A stretch of DNA of 64,000 nucleotides from Alligator mississippiensis (GCF_030867095.1 NC_081830.1:35075832-35139831); one strand, 5' to 3'; numbered from the stretch's first letter, positions 1 through 13,630 are shown. Made by a program: numbers and translations. The notes: a model not told the origin generated them from the sequence alone.

Positions 1-434
1 AGGCCACTCAGCAGAGGCATGCTACCATTGTATTTGAATCATTCCCAATCACTCCCATTCATCCGGGAGCCAATTTACATGGGAGGGGTAGACATGAGGT
101 AAAGTTATAACACAGGGGATGCCCGAGCAGAGAACACAAGATGGAGGCTTGACATACAAAATGGAAACTTGACATTACTTTGGTTCACTTACAAACACAG
201 GCCTAATCCATACAATAACCATATGAAACAATAAAAATCAATATGAAAATGATATTGATACAATATACAACAGTGAAAATCAATACAAACCTAGCAGAAA
301 ACTATTTACAATATAAAGAAGGGATTTGTCATATAAGAACTTAGCTTACTTAATACTACTAAAAACTATTTGTAAGGGATAGAGAGGTCAGACAGAAAGT
401 TAGAAATGGTTAGGGAAGGGGAGGGAATGCATTT

Positions 435-482
435 AAAACAAAACAAAGCAAAACAAAACAAAACAAAACAAAACAAAACAAC
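435..482 (+). repeat. (ACAAA)n microsatellite
   Basis: About nine units of a pentanucleotide made of AAAAC/ACAAA, with one G interruption near the start. It is a simple repeat, possibly the A-rich tail of an unrecognised retroposon. Confidence 0.9.
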
Positions 483-1984
483 TGGCCGGGTTTGCTACAG
501 GCACAGGAAGGGACAGCAGAGTACTGAGTCCACTGCCCTCATTGCTGTCCATCTCAAGTGGAATAGGCAATGATGAGCAGTCTGTCTATCAAGTTTCCAT
601 TGGGGAGGGCTGGTTATGTATTGAGATGGTGCTCCAGGGCAACAACCACATTTGCAGGGAGGACATCTTTCACTTTGGCCAAGAGGCATGAAACCTAGTA
701 GAATGCAGACCAAGCCAGATGGCCAGGGATTTGCTGAGACCTGGGCAGACAGGCTTGAGTCAAGGAAGTGTATCAGCTTGATGGTATGTGACCAGGACAT
801 GGGAAAAAAATGAGACTTCCAGAGGTAAGGCTCAGTGCCCTTTTGCTGAAAGGCTAGATTATAAAGCAGGGACTCCTGCACAAGCTCTAGAAATTACAGG
901 TGCCTGGCCTGGGGGCTCAGTCAAGAGGTACACCAGACCCAGGCCAGGCTATAGTAGAAGAGTGGGAGGGGATCAGAACCCAAGAGGAAAAGTTCCCAAT
1001 TCAGGCTGAGGTCCCCCACCCATCACAGGAAGGCAAAGGCCACCAAGGGAAGAGCTCATTAGCAAAGAGCTAGGAGGAGACAGGCACCTTTGAGCAGACC
1101 CCGTCTGAAATGAGGTCACAGCAGAGTTCCCAACCAAGCCAGCTTCAATCAGGAGGCAGGTCAGCTCACCCCCTGAACTGGTGCCACTTGCAGCAAGCCC
1201 AGAGATGTGCCCTGGTCCAAACTGGGCTGAGTGAAGCAATCAGGGCACCTAATCCTCTGTAGCCACAAGAAGAGGCCCTAACTGCTCCGGCCCTTAAAAG
1301 TCAGGCCCAGTCTCCAAAATCATTACCCAGGTAAAAGCAGAAATTATTGTACATGGCCCTCTGTGTGCTCTCTTGCTGACACACTGGTTTGAGCCCTGCC
1401 TCTGGCTCTGGCTTTTCATTTTAGTAGGACCTTTGGCTTATATGGTTCCAGTGTTTGTTCCTGATTCTGGTTTGACCTCCAGTTCTGGCTTCTGCATTCT
1501 AATCCTGGTTTAACTTTTAGCATATCCTATCTCCATCTCTGGCTCCTGGACTGTCTCAAATTTGGGTATGTTTCCTAATTCCAGTTCTGATGCCAGACCC
1601 CTCTGGATCTCCCTCTCCTGAGGAACCCATTCTGAACTGCGCTTATACTTCAGATGCCTAAGTATTAGGCCAAAGTCACCCATGCTTTAGTTGCTAATGC
1701 TGACAGCCCACTGAGCAGATGAGTACCCCATGTTGTGTATGGGGTTGGCCCAAAGATCCAGGCATCAGATTGCATGGCTTCACAGGGCAGATCCAGTTCA
1801 TAGGCCATATATTTGACAGTCCTGCTCTACACAGTGAATGGGAAGTTCTGAGTGCCACTAGGAAATGAGGTGGACATGGTTGTATTGTCCTCTTTAGAAT
1901 ATGGGTAGCTGAGTCATGTGTCTTCATTCATTTGTCTTATTATTGGAAAAATAGCTGCTTGATATTTTTGGAATTCAGGTGCTG

Positions 1985-2075
1985 AAGGGTCTACTGTTTA
2001 AAGCACTTGTCTAGGACATCAGAGAAGGACGTCCTAGACCCTCCTAGTCCTGCTGGGATTTAAATTCACATCATC
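1985..2075 (+). repeat. Possible tRNA-like SINE relic
   Basis: The stretch has a promoter-like 5' part (GTTTAAAGCACTTGTCTAGGA) followed some 45 bases later by GGGATTTAAATTC, resembling a degraded B box. The spacing suits a tRNA-derived SINE head, but the A box is poor and no tail or target duplication was seen. A chance match cannot be excluded. Confidence 0.25.
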
Positions 2076-3065
2076 TCCTGAGAAAAGTGCCTGAAACACA
2101 AACCCACAGATTAGGCTGTGTGAGGCCCCTTCCAGCTTTCCAGTGACCATCTTTAATTGTAAAAGGAACAGTCTATGGCCCAAGAACAGAAGAACCAAAT
2201 GGTTAATATTCGCATATATCTATTATCCTCATTAAGCATATAAAATGACTTTTTATTTTAAAATACCACACCTCTTGTAGAACACCATGAAAATGTGCAC
2301 ACTTTGAATAACACATAAAACACAAAATTTGCAAAAAACCTTTTCTTGTGTTCTAAACAACAAAAACAATAGAAGCTTCACAAAGTCAGACTGTTGAATT
2401 TTAGCCTTTCTGAAAATCCATATTTCCCAATAATATTGAAATAGCTAGTTATTGTAATCTGAAATTTTATTGAGAGATGTAGGCCAAAGACCCTCCTCTC
2501 AGAAATAGATATACTGAAATATTTACTGTTTAAGCAGTGCTTATGGAAATGGTGCTGCCATACATTTTCATTTGGTGTGTTTGAAGACAGATCATAGGAT
2601 GACACAGCTCATTGGATGATCACCTAGTGTTACTTATGCAAACGAATCTTGTGTGGGTCAGTAGCATTTACATCCATTTATAGACATCATATTTTTCATG
2701 GATGAATCCAGACTACAGGCATCGTTATATACATGCGGACATCTCTAGTGTGAATTAAATTGGCTCCAGTCTGAATGATCTATTCCTCATTGAATGAGTC
2801 TTAAAGTTAATGCAGACTAGGGCAGTCTGACCTAGGCAATTTAAATGGTATTAAGTAACATTATAGTTATAATGTAGGCATTATACATTATATATATAAT
2901 AAAGGCACAAGCAACAGCAAGCCACAGATACCTCCCATAGTTATAGACAAATAAATGGCAGGTGTCATGGGGCTTGCTGTTGTACATGCCTACCACCAGG
3001 TGTTGCAAGTGAGTGCAGTTTCATGGCCCTGACTGTGAGTGGTGTTATTGTTTACGGTGTCCAGT

Positions 3066-3490
3066 CGGGCTGTGCAAGGCTTTGGACCACAGTTTGGAGA
3101 AGCACAGGCCACCACCCTGCAGTTTTCACCCCCTTGTGGTGTAACACATACATGTAACATGAGTTTTGCTTTCAAGAACTCGTGGTGCTGTTCCCCCCAA
3201 ACTCCTGTACCGATCTTCTTGAAACTTGGCAGGCTTCATGCTCTCCACAGAAGCTACTGTCCCTGCAATGTTCATCCAAATCAGACAAAAAACCCCCAAA
3301 GTTACAGATATTTCATTGATTCCCCATTATACCCTATGGCCGGTTCTCTGAAGCAGCTCTGAACTTTCGTAACTGCTTCAGCCAAATTGAAGCGGGAAAC
3401 CGATGTGGAGCTCTGGATCAGATCACTGGCATCTGAAGTGGCCGGAGCTGAAGCTGAGTCAAATAGTTGCCTATTCCCGCAGGCCTAGTG
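3066..3490. mobile_element. Degraded hAT-like non-autonomous element
   Basis: The left side begins with GGGCTGTGCAA, the same core as the terminal inverted repeat of the well-preserved hAT element at 46061-46758. The interior shares the CTTGAAACTTGGCAGGCTT word (3218-3236 here, near 46496 there), the following CAAATCAGACAA word and the CCCCATTATA word in the same order and orientation. The right end and the target duplication are not clear, so the upper boundary is approximate. It is non-coding. Confidence 0.6.
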
Positions 3491-4660
3491 ACCAGCACCC
3501 CCTGCTTTCTCTACTGCAGAAGTGAAGAAATGCACAAAAACCTACCTCATAGTCAATAACTGTCTATTAACCTTAATTCAAATTCAAACTTGATTCAAAC
3601 CATGTGATGAAATCAGTTAACATGGTTTAGAAAATGGTGTGTACATTTACAAACAGCCCTTATGCTTAAAGAATAAGTTTAAATTTGTGCCCTAATTGCT
3701 ATTTATGCCCTTGAAAAGTTCTTCCAATGACTGTATCTGTTCCAGTAAGACACTCACCAAATTCCCCTAGCCAAATCCATGGTGCTATTTATTTACACCG
3801 GATAGGATTTGGTCCATCAGCTCCACTGTTGTTACCAGGGCATATGTCAAATAGAGTTCTAGTCCGTTCACTTCAGTGAGGCTCAAATTTACAACATTTG
3901 AGAAATGGTGAAGGTGCATGGGTTCTGCCACACTGATGTAAAATTGATGTGATCCTATGTCAGCCAGGTATCTGAGATCATGAGAAGGCAGTGAAATATA
4001 TCCCACATTAAAGATATGTGATGTTCAGTGGGAGGAACATTTGACAAAAAACATTTCAAATTGATGACATTGGCATTTGATGTTACCAAAGGCATATTAG
4101 TCTGTTCATTTACCAGTACCTTTACTTGGTCATTCTACTGAAATCCAGACATTCCAGGGACTTTGCAGCTGGTCACGGTGGCCTGACACTAATTCTTCAT
4201 GTGCCTATCACTAGTTATCGGTTTTCAGGAAACACTGTGTTGCATATTTTCATTTTCCCAGGATAAATATGCCTTTTTTCTGCTAGCTCCAGAGGCGGTG
4301 TCTGCCTGAAAGGCTGGGAATGTGAAACTTTGTCACAAGCAAACTTCAGAAATAAATTAACCCTTGCCATTCTCCTGGAACATTGTTCTAATGCAATATT
4401 TACTCTTCCTACAAGGCCATATTGAAAAACAAATTTCTAAATATCACTTTCTAACCATTACTCCAGCATGTCTTGAGCTGCTTAAAGGTACCCTTCATGG
4501 TAATCTTCCAGCTTGTCAGCTGGTAACTGCTCAGGTCCTTCCTGGAATGCAGGCATGTGCTGTGGGAGGAGTAAGTAAGCTGGTCCCCAAGCAGGGTGAG
4601 AGGGATAGTCACTCCTCCCACCTCAGTGTTTCACCTGCCATAGAAAAAGCTTTCCCACAT
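3491..4660. other. Gene-free stretch, unassigned
   Basis: No coding sequence, structured RNA or repeat was recognised between the hAT relic and the CR1 3' end. The composition is ordinary A/T-rich intergenic DNA. Confidence 0.5.
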
Positions 4661-4667
4661 CATAGAT

Positions 4668-6236
4668 TCATAGACGTTAGGGTCGGAAGGGACCTCAATA
4701 GATCATCGAGCCCGACCCCCTGCATAGGCAGGAAAGAGTGCTCGGTCTAGAAGACCCCAGCTAGATGCATATCCAACCTCCTCTTGAAGACCCCCAGGGT
4801 AGGGGAGAGCACCACCTCCCTTGGGAGCCCGTTCCAGACCTTGGCCACTCTAACTGTGAAGAAGTTCTTCCTAATGTCCAGTCTAAATCTGCTCTCTGCT
4901 AGCTAGTGGCGATTATTTCTTGTAACCCCCGGGGGCACCTTGGCGAATAAAACCTCACCGATTCCCTTCTGTGCCCCCGTGATGAACTTATAGGCAGCCA
5001 CAAGGACGCCTCTCAACCTTCTCTTGAGGAGGCTCAAAAGGTCCAGGTTCTCTAGTCTCTCCTCGTACGGCTTGGTCTGCAAGCTCTTAACCATACGAGT
5101 GGGTATCATCTCAGGGTCTATGCATGGTAGTCTGGTGCCTTGCTGCTGCCTCTCTAAAGCCCCAGTGAGAGACTTGTCTTGCCCCTCACTTAGGAACACT
5201 GAGGCAAAGAACTCATTGAGGAGTTCAGCCTTGTCCCCCCTGTCCGTCACCGATTGCTTCTGCCCATTTAGTAGGGGTCCTATTCCTCCCTGGGCCTTCC
5301 TTTTACTCCCTATATATCAAAAAAAACAATTCTTGTTGTCCTTTACTTGGGATGCAATCCTCAGCTCCATGGTAGCTTTGGCTCGTCTAACTGCCTCCCT
5401 ACAAGCGCAAGCAGAGGAGGTATAATCTTCTTTGGTGATCTCTCCCTGTTTCCACTTTTTATGTGCTCCCCTTTTGGCCCGTAGGCTGCCCTGGATTCCT
5501 CTGGTCAGCCAAGGAAGCCTCCTGGCCCCTTTCCCTCTTTTTCCTCGCATCAGGATTGTTTCCCTTTGTGCCCGAAGTATCATTTCCTTAAGGCACAGCC
5601 ACCCTTGGGCTTCCATCACTTCAAAACTCCTACTCTGCAGTGCGTCCTTGACTAATGCCTGAGTTCATTGAAATCAGCTTTCCTAAAGTCTAGCACTTTC
5701 ACCCTACTAGTTACCTTACCCACTCAACGTCTTATGAAGAATTCTATTATTAGGTGATCACTGTCCCCCAGATGGCTACTGATCTGTAGGTCCCCTACCA
5801 TGTCATCCCCCATTGCCAATACCAGATCCAGTAAGGCATTCCCCCTAGTGGGACTGTGTACCTCCTGTGTCAGGTGGAGGTTCTTTACACAGGTGAGAAA
5901 CCTGCGTGAATGGTGGGACTTTGCTGTCTGCGACTCCCAGCAGATGTCTGGGTAGTTTAGGTTCCCCATGACTACCGCCTCCTTAGCTTTTATGGTCTCC
6001 AAGAGCTGCCTCAGGAGCCCCAAATCTAGTTCTTCCCCTTGGTGTGGGGGTCTGTAGCAGACCCCTACCACCAAATCCCTTTCTCCTTGCTCCCCATGTA
6101 ACCGAACCCACAATCCTTCTACTTCCTCATCCTTCGATTCCGTCTTGATGAGGGTCTATGTCTATTGGTCATTGAAATAGAGTGCAACCCCCCCCCCCCT
6201 CCCCTTTCTTCATCTAGTGTACCAGGTTACATTTCT
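4668..6236 (-). mobile_element. CR1 LINE, internally deleted
   Basis: On the minus strand this reads as a CR1 retroposon. The endonuclease (EN) C-terminal part is at 6113-5724, with CYRPP, a VMGNLNYPDICW segment (usually GDFNYP) and GDSDH. The EN-RT linker is at 5619-5317 and continues near 5250 (LLNEFFASVF). The frame then jumps to the extreme C-terminus (KPYEERL, VAAYKFITGA, 5080-4903) and the 3' UTR, whose terminal ATCTATGA-type repeat is at 4668. Nearly the whole reverse transcriptase palm is missing, so the copy is a deletion derivative and 5'-truncated. The subfamily matches the 3' end at 37338-37667. The upper boundary, near the poly-C run at 6189-6200, is approximate. Confidence 0.88.
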
Positions 6237-6829
6237 TAAAGGCATGGATGTCAGGTACCTTACCTGATCACCCAGTGCTCACATGGGTGAACCATCTCCA
6301 GTGATCCACAGTCATGCAGCATGGTAGTTATGTATCCATTTCAGGTGACACACTCCAGACTAGAATATTCTGGGCATGGAATGGGAATACAGCTGGTGAC
6401 TCCATAGCCCTTTGTGTCACTTGCAACTTGACGAGCAATGCCTAATTATCTGATGATCCTGAGAAGGTGAAGCATGACAACAAGAAACCTCCAGCCCAGA
6501 AGCAGCCCTGAGAGGAACACAAAAATACCGGGGCTCCCTACTCCCATTTGGGAATGGTGAGCAGCAAATTGTTCAGCTTTCAGGACATAATAGCTTGACT
6601 AACACCATCCCCCAGTCTTCCTAACATTGCCCTTTCCAACCATGCCTCTATCTTCCTTGCCAATGACTCATACCTCACCCTCTCAGTATCTGAAACCCTG
6701 CCCCTGGAGGGAATGCCAGCTCGGTTGGCCACTGCTTATTTTCCAGTGTCCTCAGGACTGTTACCTCTGTTTGCTTCTTATGTGTCTGGCCCAGAAGCAG
6801 TAGTACATGATCTGTAGGTCACTCCAACT

Positions 6830-6895
6830 AGAGAAAATAATCCATGCTTGCAGTTTCCCCTCAGAGTACCTTAGCCACTGAGCTACTGGGAAGCA
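6830..6895 (-). repeat. Possible tRNA-like SINE relic
   Basis: The minus strand reads CCCAGTAGCTCAGTGGCTAA, which contains a perfect Pol III A-box match (TAGCTCAGTGG). No good B box follows, and neither a tail nor a target duplication was found, so this is only a candidate relic of a tRNA-derived SINE or a tRNA pseudogene. Confidence 0.3.
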
Positions 6896-7699
6896 GGGAG
6901 AAAATATGGGAGATCTCTCACTTTTTCCTCCTAGTCTGCATGCTCACATAGTCATCCATCTGTGCAGGGTCATGTGTACAGCTCCAGAATAGCCGTGTAA
7001 GCATAAGTGTCAAATCAATTCTTGTCTGAAAATGGTCACTTGTAGAATCGAAAAAATAAATGCTGAAGCATGAGAAATTCCTACATTTTAGCAAAGGCAT
7101 AGATAGCTATTCCTAGGTCAACCCTGACAATGCTTATACATCTTCTTGAACACCTCCAATAAAAGATATTCCACAACTCTCCTAGACAGTCCATTCTACT
7201 GCCTCACTGATTCCCTTTCATTGATGACCTGATAACTACATCTAAAAGCTTCAAACAGCACCCTTGAACATCTCAGCACAAGTTACAAATGGTCCTTCTG
7301 AAACTGGTCAGTAAGCCCCACCTTCAGCCCAAGCTTTTGGTAAAAATTGGAGGAGGTAGTTATGAATCCCTTTGATGACTGACCCAGGTAAACTCATACC
7401 TCAAAACAAGCGAACACAACAGCCTCTGTTAATGCCCTCTCCCTTGGTTTCACAGGTCACAGCTGCACTCCCCAAGATTCTCTAATGAGCTTTGGCTTGT
7501 GTTTGGGTTACTCTGCCTTTCTGCAGGGGACACAGCATTTTGCCCCCTCTAGCACTCACCAGCCCATTACCTCATCCCTGCAGAGGTCATTTGGTGATCC
7601 ATTCACAGCCCAGGGCTGGGACACTGCAGGTCACATTTTGACATGCACAAGAAGGGTCTTCTAGTGGTATTCCCATGACCTTGGTGTACTACTTTTGAA

Positions 7700-7765
7700 C
7701 AGATGGTTCAGTGGTGAGAGTGCTGGTCCTTGGGCACAGATAGGATGAAGGCTGGGTTTTCATCA
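7700..7765 (+). repeat. Possible tRNA-like SINE relic
   Basis: TGGTTCAGTGGTGAGAGTGC matches the Pol III A box and D-arm of tRNA-like SINE heads. About 35 bases on, GGCTGGGTTTTCATC could be a decayed B box. There is no poly-A tail or target duplication in sight. Confidence 0.3.
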
Positions 7766-10700
7766 GGAATGAGGTGGGATAGGAGGAAAATGGTTGTCAG
7801 TAAGCACATTTGCAGGATAACCAAGGGGTGAGTCTCAGCAGCTCAGTGTTAATAGTATCCTATTGGTTATGTTCCAGTGGCTGAAAAATATCCTGCTTGG
7901 TATTCTCAAACAAGAGGAGGAGCTTCTTGGAATTCCCCTTAGTCTAGCACTAGAGAGAAGTTCCTTCCATCCTGCCCACTCCTCCCAACTTCCATCAGAC
8001 AGCTCTTGGTTTATCCTTGAGTGGGTTCTGAAGTCCTGCAAGGATTTGTCATTAGCCCACAGATGTATAATTTATATCATAGTGTTCAGTATTGGTGTTA
8101 TGGCTGTGCACAAAAGGAAAAGAAACTTATTACTCTGGCATGTTGCTGAATTTGGGTTACATTTAATTCAAAAGCAGCCCACCATAGAACAAAGTCACCC
8201 CCACTGTGACTGTAGCAAGGTCTGCTTCCTGAAGGTGTCCGTGGCACCCCTAGGTGGCTACTCTGACCCTTACCCTGCCCTGCCCCCTGTAGTTCCTTGG
8301 GCCACTGCCCCATACACACTTGCCACATCTTGATGTCTAAATAATGAAAGTATCGGATGCTGCTGTTAGAGACTAGGGAAAAAAAAAAAACAAAACAAAA
8401 CTTTGGGTGCTTAACTCAGTCCTGCTCGTCACTGGACAGCTATGTTCTGGCCCAAGTCCCTGCACAAGGAAGGAATTGTTACTGGTTTCAACTTCAGGCT
8501 CATTGGCCCTGCCTCAGTGCCTTGCCCCTGCCTTGGGGCACTCATCTGCCCACTCCTGGTGTTCTACCCCTCCAGGCCTCTCTCCTATGTCTGACAGGCC
8601 ACACTTGAGGTATTGGCCAGAACATGTTTCTGAGCCCCAGCTCAGCTTCAACCCTTTCCAGGCTTCAAACCCTCTAGCAAGGCTTCAGTCCCTGCAGGCC
8701 ACTAGGTCTCAAACCCTTGCAGAGGTCAGGAGGGTTACTAATGCCTAGCATGGAAAATCTCCCAAACACTCCACTAAACAACCACCAAAACACTACAGCT
8801 TACTACAACAGGATCTTCCCTTCTACTCTCAATTCAGTTTAATCAAATGAATGTAAAAATGCAAGACCCAGGATTCAGCTTAATAACATCTGGAAAGGGT
8901 GCAGCATACCTACTCTGTAGTATAATAAATAGAGTATTTGTACAACCTGCAACCCAATACTACAACCAAAACCTAAGCCATCAATACAAACTTGATCCCA
9001 TATAACAGAAGCAGAAAGTTGAGGGCAGGGGGGAAGTAAGGCTTTTCTGAAAGACATGAGCAAAGCTTACTCCTCTTGCAGAATCAAGGTTAATTTAAGT
9101 CTTTAACCTCTGCCTCAGGCTTATATGGTCCTCTCTCCCCAGCCCCTCTGATTGCCTAACCTGAAGTGGACCAGATGCTGCTTCTTATGTTCATTAGCAG
9201 CCATTTTTTTGGGTGTTGGCTTATCTATGTGGCCCTTTTTTCTGACTTGCATGCCCCTACTTTTCATTGTTGCTAGACCTCCTGCAAGCTGCCTTTGTCC
9301 TGCCGGCTGTCTCTTGCAGAGCTGGTGTTTTTTATCTACTAAATTATGCATAGCTTGCATCTTGCAGTTTATTTCCCTGTAAGGTGCACTCCCCCACCCT
9401 GCTTCCTACCCCTACTCTTTTCACTAGCAGGGGTATAGCAACATAGAAGTTGTAAGCCAGGGAGGCAACATTATGTTATGTTCAGCATAGCATACAAATA
9501 CAATCAGGGTACACAGCCTGCTCAGGAGATTGTTTCATTCATCATCAAGAGGTGAAACAGGATTGGCTGGGGGACAAAGTAGTTGTGAGAGAGGTATCTA
9601 AGGAGGAAAGGTTAACCATTATTCCCAGGACAGCTCTGGGTTTCAACAGTAAGTCAATGGAATTTGGACCCCATAACATTATGACCTTGAGATTAAGGCA
9701 CATGACACATTTACTATAAAGAAAATTGTCTTTACATTAAATGTGAGGCAGAAACATGACAGACAACCTTTCACTGGTCTAAGTTACTCAGCCCATTAAA
9801 ATCCTTGTCAATAGAAAGTGAAGAGTAACTATGCAGAATGAAATTTACAGTGCTGTGTTTTTGTCCGTTCTTGACTCAATGACTGCCAGCTGTCCCAAGG
9901 GCTAATGATAATGTGCAAATTGGCAATGGAGTCTAAGGCAGGGCATATAACTCACAACAATTATTGTCATCTGCCTGAACCTGGAGTCTGTTCTTCTCTC
10001 GTTAATTAATTTTTTTGTCTTGACATGGAAAAGTGATGCCCTTTTGGATCACTGAACTTATTAAAATCCTTCCAGATTCTAGTCCTGATTTTTGGTATCA
10101 TGGAAAATTATAGTCAGACAGAATCTTTTCCCTGACCCAATGGGCTTTGGGTGCTGGTTTAGCAAGTAGAGTTGTGGGGTGCTAAACATTTGGGAAAAGA
10201 ACACCTAGGTGACATTTCTGGCTTTGGGGGAGCAGTGAAATCAAGTGATTACAACTGGTGGGACTTGGGCAGAGAGATCCTTATATGTTTTACAGCTACT
10301 GGAGGGGAATGAGTTTAGGAGCCATGACTCCTGGGCATTTTTCCTGATGGTGACACTGAGCCTTGGCAATGTTAAACAAAGAATCTTTCTCTCTCTCTCT
10401 TTATCCTTGTTTCCTTATGTGTCAGTGTTATACATGATACAGCAATGACTAAATGGCAGTACATTTCCAGATTTTTCTCATTACTGCTTTGAATGATTGG
10501 ATTGTAACTTTAGTGTGAGAGTGTTTCAGTTACTTTGAGGCAGAATTTTTCTTCTTTGGGGGCTAGTACAGAAGGGTTATAAGAGAGATGATGTCAGAAG
10601 GTGGAAAAAAAGGTTGCTTTTCCCAGCACTTTAGTCCTTTTAAAATCAGGGAGGGACCCTACTTATGCAAACAAAGTAGTTAATGAAAGAATGATAAAAG

Positions 10701-11844
10701 TCACCTCATACATCAACAGTCTTCACCAGGGAACAGATTGGACAATTTATTTCTAATCTTAAATTTTGAATGCAGGCATTCAGAACATGGAGGTGTTCGA
10801 TGGTGTTTGTTCCAAAGTCTGTCTGTCTAATTCAGTGCACCTGATAATCAAAGCAAAAACAAATATACCTTATTATATACAAATATATATTATATACAAA
10901 TATATACTTTTTTTTCATTAGTTGCTTTCACATTTTCTATGTTCTGACATATTAGATTGGGGATCCAGATACATTAAACAGCTACAAAAAAATATCCTCA
11001 TTCACCAAATGAAAGTCTCTAGATAGTCATTCATAATGGGAATGAACATGTTTCACTTTTAATCAGTATGAATATTGGGCTGAACAAATAAATCCCTTAT
11101 GAGAATGTGTTTGCTGATTATAGACATTTTCCAAATAATATTGGTGACATAGGTCTCTAACTTTTATTCTTCAATGCAGTCCAGTTTGACTTTTTTGAAT
11201 TGAAAGATTTTTTTTTCAGTATCTCTTCTCACTTTATGGTGAAAACAGTTACTGAAATCTTGTTTTTTCCCATGTCATGGATATTGTTTCCTAACAGCCT
11301 TGTATTTATTTTCACATTTTTGAACAGATGGATACATGTGAATATCAATTCTAGTAGAGGCTAAATGTTGTTAATTTGCAGTTCAGATCTGCTTTTTTTT
11401 TTTTCCTTTTCAACCTTTTTCTTTTTTAATAATCACAACATGAAATGCCTTCATGCACAGAGTTCCAGGAGCAATGGTGCCAGGAGTGGCCAGATTTCTG
11501 GGAATCCACAAACAGAGGGAGCAGCTTGAGAGTTGGGGAGCCCATGGTGGAGAGAGCGAGCAACAGGGGTTAGGGGTCAGGAGGAAGCACAGCATTGTAG
11601 GATACCAAAGGACCAATCTACTGAACAGATGTAAGATGGGAGAGTACAAAATAGTATGTGGCCCCTTAAGGTACATTTCTGTCACTTCAGAAAATATTAT
11701 TCAACCTGTATGTTTGCACACAAGCCTTTTGAAACTTTTCAAAGGCATTTCAAAGTTGTTTGAAACATTTCAAATGTTAAATCTGTTCCCAGCCTTATAG
11801 AACTCCTTAGTAATATGGCCAAGCATCCACTCAGCTAAAACATT

Positions 11845-13068
11845 AGCATATAAGAACTGCTATTAACTATGTCAGACCATAAGACAACCTTGCCCAGTGT
11901 TCTGTGTCACACTAGGGTAGAGAGTGGATGCTGAAAGGGAGAGTGAATTGGGTGTAACTACAGTTTTTTTTTCCACTGTTCCTTCCTCATTTGCAGCCTC
12001 CAGTATTTAAGGTCAAGGAAGTTCAGATTCAGAGGCTGTATCCCTAGCTCCCATGCTCAATACATACTTGTGTCTCTTTCCTCCAAGAATTTGCCCAATC
12101 CCCTTTGGAATCTGGCTATACTGTTGGCTTCCACAACATCTGGTGCCAATGAGTTCCTCACTTTAATGCTACTCTGTGTGAAAATAACTTCCTTTTGTTT
12201 GTTTAAAACTTACTAGTTTCATTTTGTGACCCTTACTTCTTGTATTTTGAAATAGATAAAAAAAAAAAAAAATTAACTTTCTCTCTGCCATTTGACATTT
12301 TGTAAAACTTTATCATACCCCTCAACCCCCATCCCCTAGAATCTCTTTTCTAAATTGAATAGACCTAGGCTCTTAGTCTCTCCTCATATGGAAGCCCCTT
12401 CGTTCCACTCGTCATCCTCCTTACCCTTTTCTATCACTTTTCCTGAAATGTGGGGACCAGAACTGGGCACAGTATTCAAGGTGTGGATGCAACATGGATT
12501 TATAAAGGGGCATAATGAAACTTTATTTATTTATTCATTTGTTTATTTATTTTTGTGTCATTGGCAAATTTGGCCACCTCACTATTCACTCCGTTTTCCA
12601 GATGATTTAGGAATATGTTAAACAGCACTAGACCTAACACTGATCCCTGGGGGATCCCACTGTTTACCTCTTTCCATCACCAAAACTGATCATTTATATT
12701 CACTCTTTGTTTTCTATCCCTAAACCAATTTCTAATCCATGACTGGATGTTCCCTGTAATCTCATGACTACTTAATTTAGTTATGAACCTCCAGTGGGGA
12801 ACCTTGTCAAAGGCTTTTTGGAAGCCCAAATATACTATATCAACTGGATTGCCCTGTTCTACCTGTTTATTGATACCCTCAAAGAACTCTGGTAGGTCAG
12901 GGAGGAATGATTTCTTTTTGACAAAGCCTTGTTGATTCCTCTCCAGGGAGTCATGTTCATACATGTGCTGTACAACTTTTCTTTATATTGTTGTTTCTAC
13001 CAGTTTTTCAGGAATAGAAATTAGGCTCACTAGCCTGTAGTTCCCTGCATTCCTGCTAAAGCCTTTTT
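11845..13068 (-). mobile_element. Old CR1-like LINE (RT and 3' end)
   Basis: The minus strand encodes a degraded RT: VDIVYLGFQKAFDKVPH at about 12850-12790, WIRNWFRDRKQRVNIND at about 12735-12680, then SGIPQGSVLGLVLFNIF near 12650-12607 and KFANDTK near 12555. The palm then breaks off and is followed by the 3' region. That region has the ageing-CR1 words for a GGGACCAGAACTGGGCACAG segment, TCCTTTTGTTTGTTT and a distal CAGACCATAAGA segment near 11870. Many indels and stops make it older than the other CR1 copies here. It lies just beyond the 3' end of the L1/Tx1-like element. Confidence 0.8.
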
Positions 13069-13390
13069 AAAAGTAACTTTTTCTTGCCTTCTATTTGACT
13101 ACAGTATACAGATATTTGCTTTGATTATTATCTTTCAGTATTTTTTTTTCATTTCCTTTGGGTGTGTTTATCCTTATTGTGTATGTGTGTGGTGTTTATG
13201 TGTGTCTGTGTCTGACTCCATCTTGCAATGTTTTTCAACATATATATTTTTTTTTAATTTTGAAGAAAATGATCCAGAGTATATGATATAGACTCTTTGG
13301 AGGGAAATAAAGTAAGAGAAGGAGAAAGGCTCACAAAACAGAAAGAAGCTCTCAGACCTCTGAGAAAACACTCCTGTTGGCAGCCATTTT
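13069..13390. other. Spacer with TG-rich run
   Basis: Short spacer between the old CR1-like LINE and the tail of the L1/Tx1-like LINE. It holds an imperfect TG/TGTG run at about 13160-13212 and a T-rich patch. No gene is seen. Confidence 0.5.
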
Positions 13391-13415
13391 GAAAGAAGGA
13401 AAGAAAGAAAGAAAG
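13391..13415 (+). repeat. (GAAA)n, 3' tail of L1/Tx1-like LINE
   Basis: About six tetranucleotide units. Read on the minus strand they are (TTTC)n, and they lie directly after the 3' UTR of the LINE, so they are taken as its tail. Confidence 0.7.
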
Positions 13416-13630
13416 ATTTTTGACTTTTTATAAAGGCTTATTAACGGAAAAAGGGGGTAACAATCCAACAAAAAAATAAAATGCTGCCCATGCAGGGACC
13501 CAGGTACAACAGACAGAGCCTAGGGTGATGACCCACAAGCACAGTCCTCATAGTCTAAAAAAAAAAACCAGTTAGTACAACAACAGCCCTCTCAGACCCC
13601 TGCCGGTACCCTGGGAAGGGGAAAGCAGTA

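Larger units (their letters stand above)
1..3065. other. Gene-free stretch, unassigned
   Basis: No open frame here resembles a known protein, and the frames present are short and on both strands. The first 430 bases are A/T-rich. From about 500 to 1300 the base composition is more balanced, but nothing is recognisable. Bases 1380-1560 show a loose reiteration of TTCTGG/CCAGTT-like words that may be a decayed minisatellite. An AT-rich TATA run lies near 2885-2905. Confidence 0.5.
6237..11844. other. Gene-free stretch, unassigned
   Basis: About 5.6 kb without a supportable gene. The open frames (the longest is about 156 codons near 7863-8333) show no family motif and overlap frames on the other strand. 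A short A-rich run lies near 8380-8402, and an AT-rich ATATAC repeat at 10862-10908. The stretch at 11690-11800 ends in a TTTCAAATGTTA...CCCAGCCT word that recurs at 35915-35945, so an unidentified repeat family probably ends here. Confidence 0.5.

Noticed and set aside
788-1239. Short overlapping open frames near the start
   Set aside because: Under 90 codons, on both strands, with no motif or splice context.
7863-8333. 156-codon open frame
   Set aside because: No domain, no conserved motif, and a counter-frame on the other strand. It is most likely chance.
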